The notes: generated from the sequence alone by a model not told the origin. 64,000 bases of DNA from Solirubrobacter taibaiensis (GCA_027587225.1 JAPDDQ010000006.1:1-64000), one strand, 5' to 3'; shown: positions 56,476 to 64,000, counted from the first letter of the stretch. Program-made: numbers and translations.

Positions 56476-57618
56476 GTGAGTGGCGTGTTTCGTCGTCTCG
56501 CCGTACCCGCGATCGCGTTCGCGTTCGCGCTCCTCGGCGGCGGCACCGCCTATGCGCAGGACCGGACCGACGTCATGGTCGAGGGCCTGAAGCAGTCGCC
56601 GGTGTGGGTCAGCGACTCGGTCACGCGCCGGATCGATGACGGTGACCGCGCCGCGCTGCTGCGCGCGGTCGAGGCCATGCCGTTCTCGACCTATCTCGTC
56701 GTCGCGCCGTTCCTGAGTGCCGCCGATGTCGTCAGCGACGAGGATCGGCTCGCGCTGCTGCGTGACGGGCTCGGCAAGGACGGCCTCTACATCGTCAGCG
56801 ACGACCGCGGCCAGATCGTCGACGCCACCGCCTTCGGCGTCCAGCTGCCGATGCGCGCCCGCGACATCACGCAGGCCGCCTACTGGGACTTCGACCGCGA
56901 CGATCCGGCCCTTCCCAAGCTCGAGTACATCCTCGCGCTCGCGCGGGGTGAGCCACGGATGCCGCGCGCCGAGCGCGCCGCGATCCCGCCCAGCGAGGGC
57001 GGCCCGACCCCGACCCCGTACAGCGAGCCGGACGAGTCCGACAACGCGGCCCTCGGGTTCGGCGTGATCGGCGCGTTCCTCTTCGGCGCCGCATTGTCCG
57101 GCACCGGGCTGGAGCGTCGCCGCCGTCGCCGGCTGTCCCGCGGGCGCCGCCACGCCGGGTCGCTGCCCGCCGGCGACGTGCGTACGCGGGCGGTCAACGC
57201 CCACTCGAAACTGGCGCGGGAGCTCGCGCGCAAGAAGGCACCGAACGAGCGGGCGCTCGACCTCGAGGCCGCGGCGTCGATGGCGCTCGACCGCAAGGGC
57301 AAGCCGATCGACGACCTCGGCGCGCTCGTGCTCGCCGAGCGTGGCCGTGAGGTGCTCAAGGGCTCCGAGCGCAGCCGCTGCTACTTCGACCCGCGCCACC
57401 ACGGCCAGGCCAAGCCCACGCGCTGGACGACCAACCGCGCGACCATCGAGGTGCCGGCGTGCACCAAGTGCGCCCGGGCGATCGCGGCCGACAAGGTCCC
57501 GGACTCGCTGTGGGACGGCGACCGTCCGTACTGGCAGCGCGAGACCGTATGGGCGCGCACCGGCATCGGGACGCTGCGCCGCGACATGCGCGGGGCCCTT
57601 GCGGAGGACGGCCGGTGA
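56476..57618 (+). CDS. Paralogous membrane protein A, with C-terminal Cys/His domain
   Basis: The 380-residue protein has a signal peptide (LAVPAIAFAFALLGGGTAYA), an extracytoplasmic domain (about 28-185) opening DVMVEGLKQSPVWVSDSV, one membrane span (about 192-210, AALGFGVIGAFLFGAALSGT), an Arg-rich stop-transfer block and a cytoplasmic helical region. It ends with RSRCYFDPRHHGQ, PACTKCARAIAADKVPDSLW and PYWQRETVWARTGIGTLRRD. The C ... H ... C-x2-C pattern suggests a zinc site. The extracytoplasmic domain is shared with the next two genes and the C-terminal domain with the third. No known family is recognised. GTG start; the next gene overlaps by 4 bases. Confidence 0.75.
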   Translation: MSGVFRRLAVPAIAFAFALLGGGTAYAQDRTDVMVEGLKQSPVWVSDSVTRRIDDGDRAALLRAVEAMPFSTYLVVAPFLSAADVVSDEDRLALLRDGLGKDGLYIVSDDRGQIVDATAFGVQLPMRARDITQAAYWDFDRDDPALPKLEYILALARGEPRMPRAERAAIPPSEGGPTPTPYSEPDESDNAALGFGVIGAFLFGAALSGTGLERRRRRRLSRGRRHAGSLPAGDVRTRAVNAHSKLARELARKKAPNERALDLEAAASMALDRKGKPIDDLGALVLAERGREVLKGSERSRCYFDPRHHGQAKPTRWTTNRATIEVPACTKCARAIAADKVPDSLWDGDRPYWQRETVWARTGIGTLRRDMRGALAEDGR

Positions 57619-58298
57619 GGGTCGTGCTCGTCACACTGCTGGCGGCGCTCTTGTTCGCCGCGCCCGCTGCCGCCGAGGATCGGCTTGACCGCGCGGCGAA
57701 GGGCCTGGGGGCGGCGCCGCTGTACGTCCACCCTGAGCTGCAGTTCCTCATCCCGGAGCGCGACCAGCAGCTGATCGTGCAGCACCTGCGCGAGGCCAAC
57801 GTCCCGTTCGACGTGAAGATCGTCGCGTTGCCGTCGCTCGAGTCCGACGAGAGCGGCGGCGAGCTGGACCGCGCGCTGTGGGCGATCGACGACCGGCTGT
57901 TCAAGGGCGCACGGCTGCTGGTCGGCGTCGACCAGCGCGGCAACTTCACGTTGCTCCAGCAGCGCTTGGACCGGGACATCGACGTCCCGTTCGAGATCGA
58001 GTACGGCCCGCCCGGCGAGGAGACGCCGAAGACGATCGTCCCCCGCCTGCGCGCGGTGTTCCAGATCGCCGCTGACGCCGAGGAGCGCGGCTACAGCTAT
58101 CAGCGCGACCGCCCGACCGAACCGCTCGACCCCCTGCCGGAGGACCGCCCTGACCGTGAATCAGACGAAGACTCCGACGACTCCGCTCCGGCGTGGCTCG
58201 TCCTGCTCGGTGCCGGCATCGGCGGGCTGTTCGCTGGCTCCATCCTCTGGGGCTTCTCGCTGGCCTACCGGGCGACGCGGAGCTTCTCCCGTGCGTAG
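57615..58298 (+). CDS. Paralogous membrane protein B, without the C-terminal domain
   Basis: The 227-residue protein has a signal peptide (VVLVTLLAALLFAAPAAAED) and the shared extracytoplasmic domain opening RAAKGLGAAPLYVHPELQFL. The domain continues with VKIVALPSLESDES, LDRALWAIDDRLFKGARLLV and GVDQRGNF. An acidic linker follows (RPDRESDEDSDDSAP), and then one membrane span (AWLVLLGAGIGGLFAGSILW) with only a short basic tail. It lacks the cytoplasmic Cys/His domain of proteins A and C. The GTG start overlaps gene A by 4 bases, and gene C starts 8 bases before its stop, so the three are one operon. Confidence 0.75.
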   Translation: MRVVLVTLLAALLFAAPAAAEDRLDRAAKGLGAAPLYVHPELQFLIPERDQQLIVQHLREANVPFDVKIVALPSLESDESGGELDRALWAIDDRLFKGARLLVGVDQRGNFTLLQQRLDRDIDVPFEIEYGPPGEETPKTIVPRLRAVFQIAADAEERGYSYQRDRPTEPLDPLPEDRPDRESDEDSDDSAPAWLVLLGAGIGGLFAGSILWGFSLAYRATRSFSRA

Positions 58299-59511
58299 CG
58301 CCCTCGTCCTGGTGCTCCTGTTGTTCGCGGTCATGCCGGCGAGCGCCGCCGCGCAGGAGGTAGGCGCCGCCGCGATGGGCCTCGGGCAGAGCCCGCTGTA
58401 CGTGGACCCGTCGCTGCGCTCGGCGCTCACCGACCAGGAGCGGACCGAGCTGGAGGCGCGGCTGCGCCAGGCTTCACCGCCCGTGCTGGTCGCGCTCATC
58501 CCGCTGGTCGCCGGCGACGCGGTGGACGGCAAGCCACGTCCCCTGCTGGCCGTCCTGCGCAAGCGCCTGGGCCGTGACGACGCGGTGCTGCTCACCGTCA
58601 ACGACGGCACCCTCACCGCCGAGCCGCCGCCGGCTGCACCCGAGGCCGAGAAGGAACGGCTGCGCGCGGTGTCCAGCTACACGAACCTCGTCGACCACGA
58701 CTACGACGAGCGCTTCGCGACGACGCTGAACCGCTACCTCGACTCGCTCACCGACCCGGACATCGTCGAGAAGGCCGAGCAGGCGAGCGACGACCTGTCG
58801 GATCGCGTGAACGACGACCGCGACTCGGGCGGCGCTTCGGTGCCCGCCGCGGGCGGCACCGACGGCGGCTTCCCGACCGCACTCGTCGGGCTGATCATCG
58901 CTGCGCTGCTGCTCGTCGGCTCGCTCTTCGTGGTCCGGCGCCGCCGCGGCGCGCACCCCGCGCCGGACGGCCCTTTGTATCTGCCGGATCACGTCTTCGA
59001 GGCCGCGCACGGATCACGCCGGCGTGAGCTGCGGCACACCGTCGAGACCGAGCTCGTCGAGCTGGTCTCCGAGCTCGACGCCCAGCCCGTCCCGGAGTCG
59101 CCGGCCGCGCAGGAGCACTACCAGCGCGCCCTCGACGCCCGCGACACCGCGCGCCGCATCACCGAGGACGCGGACGCCTCCGACGCCGACCTCGTCGGCG
59201 CCCTGGTGTTGGAAGACGTCGCGCGCCAGGCCCTCGGCGACGCGCTCGGCCGTCCGTCGAACGTGTCCGCGCTGTGCGCGTTGAACCCGACCCACGGGCG
59301 GAGCACCGGGAAGGGCCGCTGGGGCTCGAGCCCGACGCTGCCGCTGTGCAAGGCCTGTTTGGCCGACGTGAAGGCGAAGCGCGCGCCCGAGGTGCTGGAT
59401 GACGGCGGGCGGCCGTATTTGAAGCGGGACACGGTGTGGGCGCGGACCGCGTTCGGGGCGCTCGTGTCGGACCTGCCGGCCGAGATGGTGCGGGACCGCG
59501 TGGAGCGCTGA
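58291..59511 (+). CDS. Paralogous membrane protein C, with C-terminal Cys/His domain
   Basis: The 406-residue protein has a signal peptide (ALVLVLLLFAVMPASAAAQE), a shared extracytoplasmic domain opening AAMGLGQSPLYVDPSLRSAL with PVLVALIPLVAGDAVDG and AVLRKRLGRDDAVLLTVNDG, and one membrane span at about 190-212 (FPTALVGLIIAALLLVGSLF). The cytoplasmic region has a coiled-coil-like ELRHTVETELVELVSELDAQ. The C-terminus LCALNPTHGRSTGKG, LCKACLADVKAKRAPEVLDD and PYLKRDTVWARTAFGALVSD is clearly related to that of protein A, with the same C ... H ... C-x2-C residues. I know no described family. Repeat copy 4 follows immediately after the stop. Confidence 0.75.
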   Translation: MRSALVLVLLLFAVMPASAAAQEVGAAAMGLGQSPLYVDPSLRSALTDQERTELEARLRQASPPVLVALIPLVAGDAVDGKPRPLLAVLRKRLGRDDAVLLTVNDGTLTAEPPPAAPEAEKERLRAVSSYTNLVDHDYDERFATTLNRYLDSLTDPDIVEKAEQASDDLSDRVNDDRDSGGASVPAAGGTDGGFPTALVGLIIAALLLVGSLFVVRRRRGAHPAPDGPLYLPDHVFEAAHGSRRRELRHTVETELVELVSELDAQPVPESPAAQEHYQRALDARDTARRITEDADASDADLVGALVLEDVARQALGDALGRPSNVSALCALNPTHGRSTGKGRWGSSPTLPLCKACLADVKAKRAPEVLDDGGRPYLKRDTVWARTAFGALVSDLPAEMVRDRVER

Positions 59512-59654
59512 GCTCGGCGGGGTTGTGCACGATCAGGTCCTGACAGGACCGGTTTGTTCATCACCCCCTCCGAGATGAGCGGCAACGCGCCACCGGGCAC
59601 GCGAACCGCGAGTTCCTTGACGCGTCGCCCGACGGTGCTCGCCGTTGCCGTTCA
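59512..59654 (+). repeat. Modular palindromic intergenic repeat, copy 4 (short)
   Basis: This 143-base copy runs from one stop codon to the next between convergent genes. It holds the block GGTTGTGCACGATC, the core palindrome with an altered centre (GGTCCTGACAGGACC, 59536-59550), GTTTGTTCATCACC, GAGCGGCAACGCGCCACC, then directly TTCCTTGACGCGTCGCCCGA and GGTGCTCGCCGTTGCCGTTC. It therefore lacks the nested hairpin and the GTGAACGCC dyad modules of copies 1 and 3. As in copy 1 the final TTCA contains the stop codon (TCA, 59652-59654) of the opposite gene. Confidence 0.8.
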
Positions 59655-60530
59655 CCCCACGAGCGCGAGCCGCTCACGCGCCGCACTGATCTCCACCCGC
59701 TGCCCCCACCCCACCTCTAGCCGATCGTCCTCGATGCCGTCGCCGAACACGACGCCGTCGATCTCGCTCGTCACCCGCAGCACGCCATCGGGCGCCAACA
59801 ACCCAGCCGTCAACGCCGCGCCCGTGGCGGGGCTCTCCCACGCCTCGCGGACGAACCACGCCAACTCCGGGGCCACCGGCGTGGGCAACGCCAAGCGCCC
59901 CTGGTTGATGCTCTTGGCCCAACCAGTCGCGCCACTCCCAGTCGCGACGATCAGTCCCGACGACGACTGGTGCTCGTTCACGCCACCGACATCCAGCACG
60001 TACCGCGCGGACTGGTGCGACCGATGCCCGACGAACACTTCGTTCAACGCGCGCAGCTCCTGTCCGTCATCCAACGCGGCTCGCACCATCGTGCGCTGCT
60101 CCACACCCGCACGCCCGGCGACCAGATCCGCGCAGAGGTCGGCCATCGCCTCCGGGCGCTGAGTCACGAGCACGCCGGGGAAGCGGTCTGGCTCCGGGTT
60201 GAGCCCGATCACCGGCTGCCCGTTCAGGTACTTGGCCACGTTGGCGACCAGGCCGTCCTGGCCGAGGACGACCACGATGTCGTCGGCGGCGAACAGGAAG
60301 CGGTCGAGGTCGCCGCGCTCCACCACAGCGGTCCGCCAGGCCGGAGGGATCGCGCCGATGACCCGCGCCCGCGTCTCCTCGTAGCGCAAATGGCGCTCCT
60401 CGACGTCCTCGATCCGCAGCCCACGCTGCCCCAGGAAGAACCGCGCCTGCTCGCGCGTGCCGTGGCGCGCGAGCAGCTCACGGAACTCCGTCGGGCGCTC
60501 GACGAGCACGCATCGCGGGAGCAGGGTCAT
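59652..60530 (-). CDS. NAD kinase-like protein (diacylglycerol kinase fold)
   Basis: The 292-residue protein has the NAD-kinase fold. The nucleotide site is DDIVVVLGQDGLVANVAKYL, where the usual GGDG is GQDG. GQPVIGLNPEP follows, and the C-terminal domain carries LNEVFVGHRSHQSARYVLDV and SSGLIVATGSGATGWAKSIN, the second equivalent to the NAD kinase block GxxxSTPTGSTAY. The N-terminal 65 residues are not part of the domain. Whether it phosphorylates NAD or another substrate is uncertain because of the altered motif. Its ATG overlaps the stop of the upstream SPFH gene by 4 bases, so the two are expressed together. Confidence 0.8.
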   Translation of the reverse strand: MTLLPRCVLVERPTEFRELLARHGTREQARFFLGQRGLRIEDVEERHLRYEETRARVIGAIPPAWRTAVVERGDLDRFLFAADDIVVVLGQDGLVANVAKYLNGQPVIGLNPEPDRFPGVLVTQRPEAMADLCADLVAGRAGVEQRTMVRAALDDGQELRALNEVFVGHRSHQSARYVLDVGGVNEHQSSSGLIVATGSGATGWAKSINQGRLALPTPVAPELAWFVREAWESPATGAALTAGLLAPDGVLRVTSEIDGVVFGDGIEDDRLEVGWGQRVEISAARERLALVG

Positions 60531-61519
60531 CGGTTCAGCCGGCCCAGCAGCGGGGTGAGCATGTCGGGCGTCACGGTCAGGTGCTCGACCTTGCCGAGGT
60601 TCGCGGCCAGCTCGCGCATCGCCAGCGCCAGCAGTACGTCGGGCGGCATCGCGGCGTCGATCCGCGCGCGCTCGGCGTCGACGCGCAGCTGCGCGCCCTG
60701 GACCTCGTCGATCGTCGCCGCCTTGCGGGTCGCGGCCAGCGCGTGCCGCTCGTCGGCGCCCTGGGCTTCGACCAGCGCGGCCGCGACCTTCTCCTCGGCC
60801 CGTTTACGCGCGTTCGCGCCCTCGCGCCCGACGAGCTCCTCCTCGCGGCGCGCGAGCTCGATCCGGTTGTGCAGCTCGTTCTCGGCGATCGCCCGCTCGG
60901 ACTCGACCGCCAACGCGCGGCGCTGGAACGTGGCCTGGTCGGCGTTCTGCTGGATCGCCTCGCGTGTGGGTTGCTGCAGCGCCTTCTCCATCTCGGCCGT
61001 CGGCGCGACCGCGGCCACGCGCACGGCGACGACCTGGATCCCCAGGTCGCCCAGCGCCGCCTCGGCGGCCAGCCCCGCCGCGATGTGGGCGCGGATCGGC
61101 GCGACGCCGTCGGCGAGGATCTGGCGCACGTCGCGCTTGACGAGCTCATCGATCACGAACTGCTGGGCGAGCTGCATGACGAGCCCGGCGAGCTGCTCGA
61201 GCGGCGTCTGCGTCCAGCGCCCGGTGTTCAGGTCGATCGCGAAGTCGATCCGGCGCGCGACGCGCTGCGGGTCGACGACGCGGTAGCCGACGACGCCCTG
61301 CACCGTCAGCGCCTGGAAGTCGGCGCTGCGCACGTGGAAGAGGAACGGGAGCTCGCGGTCGTCGATCGGCACCTCCGCGATCGCGGTGTTGATCGCGCGG
61401 AACCAGAACGCCCGCCCCGGGCCTTCGGTTCGCAGCTGCCCGCCGCGGTACGCGAGGACGTGGCTCGTCGGCTCGGCGCGCAGGTGGCGCAGCAACGGAA
61501 GTTTCTTGATCTCAGCCAT
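60527..61519 (-). CDS. SPFH/band-7 domain protein
   Basis: The 330-residue protein has an SPFH (stomatin/prohibitin/flotillin) domain at about 15-200 (HVLAYRGGQLRTEGPGRAFW, FQALTVQGVVGYRVVDPQRV) and a long helical coiled coil (about 200-290, RRALAVESERAIAENELHNR, ELARREEELVGREGANARKR). It has no clear membrane helix, so it may attach through the hydrophobic face of the domain or partners. SPFH proteins form large oligomeric scaffolds. AAAGGA lies 10 bases before the ATG. It leads an operon with the NAD-kinase-like gene, and two palindromic sites lie upstream at 61537-61584. Confidence 0.88.
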   Translation of the reverse strand: MAEIKKLPLLRHLRAEPTSHVLAYRGGQLRTEGPGRAFWFRAINTAIAEVPIDDRELPFLFHVRSADFQALTVQGVVGYRVVDPQRVARRIDFAIDLNTGRWTQTPLEQLAGLVMQLAQQFVIDELVKRDVRQILADGVAPIRAHIAAGLAAEAALGDLGIQVVAVRVAAVAPTAEMEKALQQPTREAIQQNADQATFQRRALAVESERAIAENELHNRIELARREEELVGREGANARKRAEEKVAAALVEAQGADERHALAATRKAATIDEVQGAQLRVDAERARIDAAMPPDVLLALAMRELAANLGKVEHLTVTPDMLTPLLGRLNR

Positions 61520-61536
61520 GCCTGGTCAATCCTTTA

Positions 61537-61584
61537 GGTCATCTTGACCCTTAGTACGGTAGCGCACTTTTAGTCACTTTGACC
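61537..61584 (-). promoter_or_regulatory. Paired GGTCA-3-TGACC palindromes upstream of the SPFH operon
   Basis: GGTCATCTTGACC (61537-61549) is a perfect 5-bp dyad around three bases, and AGTCACTTTGACC (61572-61584) is the same with one mismatch. Their centres are 35 bases apart, with TAGTACGGTA (-10-like) between them. On the minus strand both are followed by TAAAAG/TAAAGG, so the two sites look like a duplicated operator for an unknown dimeric regulator. Confidence 0.5.
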
Positions 61585-61655
61585 TTTTCTCGCTGACGGA
61601 ACCGCGTCAGCCGGTCGTCAACCAGTTGTCAGCGCCGCTTGATGGGCTTCTGGAC

Positions 61656-61748
61656 ATGAACAAGACCCTCACCCTCTGCCTCGTCCGTGATTCGCTCGCC
61701 CTCGCCGCCGCCGCCATCGTGATCCGCGGGGCGGTCAAGCGCCCGTAG
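61656..61748 (+). CDS. Candidate 30-residue peptide
   Basis: An ATG at 61656 opens a 30-codon frame ending at TAG 61746-61748, starting MNKTLTLCLVRDSLALAAAA and ending KRP. The ATG and the basic ends around a short hydrophobic centre suggest a possible small protein. It could equally be chance in the 271-base gap between the SPFH gene and the AfsR-type regulator. No clear ribosome site is seen, and apart from the paired palindromes at 61537-61584 I see nothing else in this gap. Confidence 0.3.
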   Translation: MNKTLTLCLVRDSLALAAAAIVIRGAVKRP

Positions 61749-61790
61749 ACATCGCGGCGGCCACCAGATACGGTCGACGCTGTTCGAACC

Positions 61791-64000
61791 ATGAACACTG
61801 ATACCGAGGTCAGGCTGCTGGGACCGCTTGAGGTCCTCGTCGCCAATCAACACGTCGAGTTCGAAGGCGCCAAGCAACGGCGGCTCTTCGTCGCGCTGGC
61901 CCTACGGGCTCCCGAGCCCGTGCCCGTGGACGCACTGGTCGAGACCGTCTGGGGCGACCAACCGCCCGAGGGCCGCGATCAGGCGCTCCAGAAGCAGGTG
62001 TCACGCCTGCGCGCGCGCCTCGGCGAGGCGCTCCCCGTGCGCCGGCGGGCCGCGGGCTACGCGCTGGAGATCGAGCGCACGGCGCTCGACACCCACCGCT
62101 TCGAGGCGCTGATGAGCCGCGGCGAGTTCGTCCAGGCGCTCGCGCTGTGGCGCGGACCGGCACTCGCTGACCACCGGTTCGACAATTTCGCGCAGGCCGA
62201 GGTCGAGCGGCTCGAGGAGCTGCGCCTGGAAGCGACCGAGGAACGACTGGCCGCCGACCTCGAGCACGGCCAGGCCGGCGATCTGGTCGGCGAGCTGCGG
62301 GCCCTGGTGGCCGAGCATCCCTTGCGGGAGCGCCTGCGCGGGCGGCTGATGCTCGCGCTCTACCGCTCGGGCCGGCAGGCCGACGCGCTCGAGACGATGC
62401 GCGAGGGACGGCGGCTCCTCGTCGACGAGCTCGGCCTTGAGCCGGGGCCGGAGTTGCGCCGGCTGGAAGCGATGATCCTCGCGCACGACCCCGAGCTCGA
62501 CGCCGAGACGGTGACCAACACGTTGGCCGCGCCGCTCCCGTCACCGGCGAACGCCACCATCGGCCGCGAGGGCGAGCTGGCCGAGATCGGCGCGCTGCTC
62601 GCTCGCAACGACGTTCGCCTGCTGACACTTGTCGGCGCCGGCGGCGTCGGAAAGTCGCGCCTCGCGCTCGAAGCCGCGCGGGCGCTGAACGGCCGCTTCT
62701 CGGGCGGGGTCGCCTACGTCGATCTCGCGGGCGTCGACGAGCGGTTCGTCCCTGCCGTCGGCAGCGTGCTCGGCGTCGTCGCGGACACACCCGCGGAGCT
62801 CGGCGAGCGGCTCATGCGCGTCACCCGCGGCGCCAAGTCGCTGATCGTGCTCGACGGCTTCGAACGGTTCCGGGCCGACGCCGCCCAGGTCGCTCAGCTG
62901 CTGACGGCCGTGCCCAACCTGACCGTGCTGATCACGAACCCCGCGCCGCTGCGGCTGACGGTCGAGCACGCCTACCGCGTGGAGCCGCTCGCGGCCTCCA
63001 ATGCCGCCGCCCTGTTCAAGTCGCGCGTGGCCTCCGTCCGGCGGGACTGGCGGGCGGATGACGACGAAGCCGTCGTGGACCAGATCTGCGCGCGCCTGGA
63101 CGGGCTCCCGCTCGCGATCGAACTCGCCGCCGACCGCGCGCGGCTGCTGCCGCTGCCCGCGCTGCTGGAGCGGCTGGAGTGGCGGCTGGAGCTGCTGTCC
63201 TGCGGCCCGCGCGACCTGCCCGAGCGCCAGCGCTCGCTGCGGGCGACGCTCGAGTGGTCGTGGGAGGTGCTCGACGACGAGCACCGCACGCTGCTCGCGC
63301 AGCTCAGCGTGTTCGAGGGCGGCGCGGCGCTGCACGCGGTGCACGCCGTGTGCGACGCGGGCGCACCGGCCGAGGTGCTGCTGGCGGCGATCATGGATCG
63401 CACGTCGCTCGTGGTCGTCGACGCCGGCGACGACGCGCAACCGCGGCTCGCGATGCTCGACTCCGTGCGCGAGTTCGCCGCCTCGCAGGCGGGTGACCTC
63501 GTCCCGTTCGAGCAGCGTCACGCCGCGTACTTCCTCACCTACGCCGAGCGTGCGGCGACCCAGGCGGCGCGCGCGGACCGGCGGGCGTGGCTCTCCCGGC
63601 TCACCCGCGAGCGCGGCAACCTGCGGATCGCCTTCGAGCGCTCGCTGCGCGCCGGACAGGCGGAGGACGCGCTGCGGATCGCGATCGCGTTCGCGCGCAC
63701 GTTGCCGTGGGACGCGCACGCGCAGGAGGTGCGCGGGTGGCTCGCGCAGGCGCTGGAGGACTTCGACCCCAGGCCGAGCGTGCGCCGCGCCGCCGCGCTG
63801 TACTGGGACGGGCAACTCGCGCTCGCCCAAGGCCAGTTCGCGGAGGCCGAGACGCCGCTGGAGCAGGCGCTCACCGTCGCGCAGGACCTCGGCGACGCCG
63901 CGCTCGTCGCCCACGCGCTGGCCGCGCTCGGCCGCCGCGCCGTGCTGATCGACTCGCCCGCCGCGGGCAAGCTGTGCGACACCGCCGTGGCGCTGGCTCG
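61791..64000 (+). CDS. AfsR/SARP-type regulator, second copy (3' end outside window)
   Basis: An open frame of at least 736 codons runs from the ATG at 61791 to the window edge. It starts with an OmpR-type winged helix (TEVRLLGPLEVLVANQHVEF, KQVSRLRARLGEALP), then a BTAD domain (AEHPLRERLRGRLMLALYRS, RRLLVDELGLEPGPELRRL), then an NB-ARC-like ATPase (IGREGELAEIGALL, P-loop TLVGAGGVGKSRLALEAARA, SLIVLDGFERF, GLPLAIELAADRARLLPL). A TPR-like region begins at about 600. It has the same architecture as the 47717 protein but is not a close copy. The C-terminus is cut by the window. Confidence 0.9.
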   Translation, partial: MNTDTEVRLLGPLEVLVANQHVEFEGAKQRRLFVALALRAPEPVPVDALVETVWGDQPPEGRDQALQKQVSRLRARLGEALPVRRRAAGYALEIERTALDTHRFEALMSRGEFVQALALWRGPALADHRFDNFAQAEVERLEELRLEATEERLAADLEHGQAGDLVGELRALVAEHPLRERLRGRLMLALYRSGRQADALETMREGRRLLVDELGLEPGPELRRLEAMILAHDPELDAETVTNTLAAPLPSPANATIGREGELAEIGALLARNDVRLLTLVGAGGVGKSRLALEAARALNGRFSGGVAYVDLAGVDERFVPAVGSVLGVVADTPAELGERLMRVTRGAKSLIVLDGFERFRADAAQVAQLLTAVPNLTVLITNPAPLRLTVEHAYRVEPLAASNAAALFKSRVASVRRDWRADDDEAVVDQICARLDGLPLAIELAADRARLLPLPALLERLEWRLELLSCGPRDLPERQRSLRATLEWSWEVLDDEHRTLLAQLSVFEGGAALHAVHAVCDAGAPAEVLLAAIMDRTSLVVVDAGDDAQPRLAMLDSVREFAASQAGDLVPFEQRHAAYFLTYAERAATQAARADRRAWLSRLTRERGNLRIAFERSLRAGQAEDALRIAIAFARTLPWDAHAQEVRGWLAQALEDFDPRPSVRRAAALYWDGQLALAQGQFAEAETPLEQALTVAQDLGDAALVAHALAALGRRAVLIDSPAAGKLCDTAVALA

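Noticed and set aside
1..64000. CRISPR arrays, rRNA operons, prophage or IS transposase genes, integrase or attachment sites
   Set aside because: I looked for regular short direct repeats with spacers, rRNA sequence and recombinase or transposase proteins. I saw none, and the tRNA-Ser has no duplicated 3' end nearby.

Overview
The window is about 64 kb of very GC-rich DNA with dense coding, frequent GTG starts, short overlaps between genes and no rRNA, phage or insertion-sequence genes. The gene content suggests a chromosome of a Thermoleophilia-type actinobacterium (Solirubrobacter/Conexibacter-like): cytochrome bd oxidase, an ANTAR response regulator, AfsR/SARP regulators, an AAC(2')-type acetyltransferase, a eukaryotic-type UDP-glucose pyrophosphorylase, and very large secreted proteins with PKD, ThuA and OmpL47-like modules. 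The genus is inference.

Layout. 1-4.1 kb: cydAB (minus) and a divergent HisKA_2 kinase/ANTAR regulator pair. 4.1-8.5 kb: tRNA-Ser(CGA) overlapping tadA, a secreted subtilase, a membrane protein with a degenerate caspase-like domain, and two universal-stress-type proteins with a candidate 29-residue membrane peptide between them. 8.6-17.9 kb: a 12-repeat secreted protein, a MobA-like transferase with an FAD oxidoreductase, a two-repeat protein, an NYN protein with UDP-glucose pyrophosphorylase, a propeller lipoprotein and YceH. 17.9-22.4 kb: an acyl-CoA dehydrogenase and a divergent operon (AlkA-like glycosylase, YghZ-like reductase, thioesterase, lipase). 22.4-34.1 kb: a secreted-protein island with a TIM-barrel isomerase-like protein, an MFS-cNMP fusion and a 2668-residue cupredoxin/ThuA/PQQ-dehydrogenase protein. 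34.2-36.7 kb: TetR with a divergent DrrAB-type ABC exporter. 37-41 kb: ADP-ribosylglycohydrolase, AAC(2'), GT14 glycosyltransferase and FkbM methyltransferase, then an ECF sigma factor. 41-48 kb: a DHA2 exporter, acetyltransferases, XRE-cupin, DksA-like, VOC, and a second DrrAB-type exporter. 47.7-55.4 kb: an AfsR-type regulator, a DUF839 protein, a SagB-type dehydrogenase, DUF427, TetR and RidA. 55.4-64 kb: an SDR, a three-gene paralogous membrane family, a divergent NAD-kinase-like, an SPFH protein, and a second AfsR-type regulator cut by the window edge.

The most unusual signal is non-coding. Four intergenic stretches (6134-6461, 36725-36990, 44997-45484, 59512-59654) are copies of one modular repeat built from nested palindromes. 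The longest copy has 25-bp perfect terminal inverted repeats and looks like a MITE, but none of the four encodes a protein. Three copies fill the space between the stop codons of convergent genes. At the window's other convergent junctions the genes overlap at their 3' ends, or (twice) a simple hairpin lies between them.
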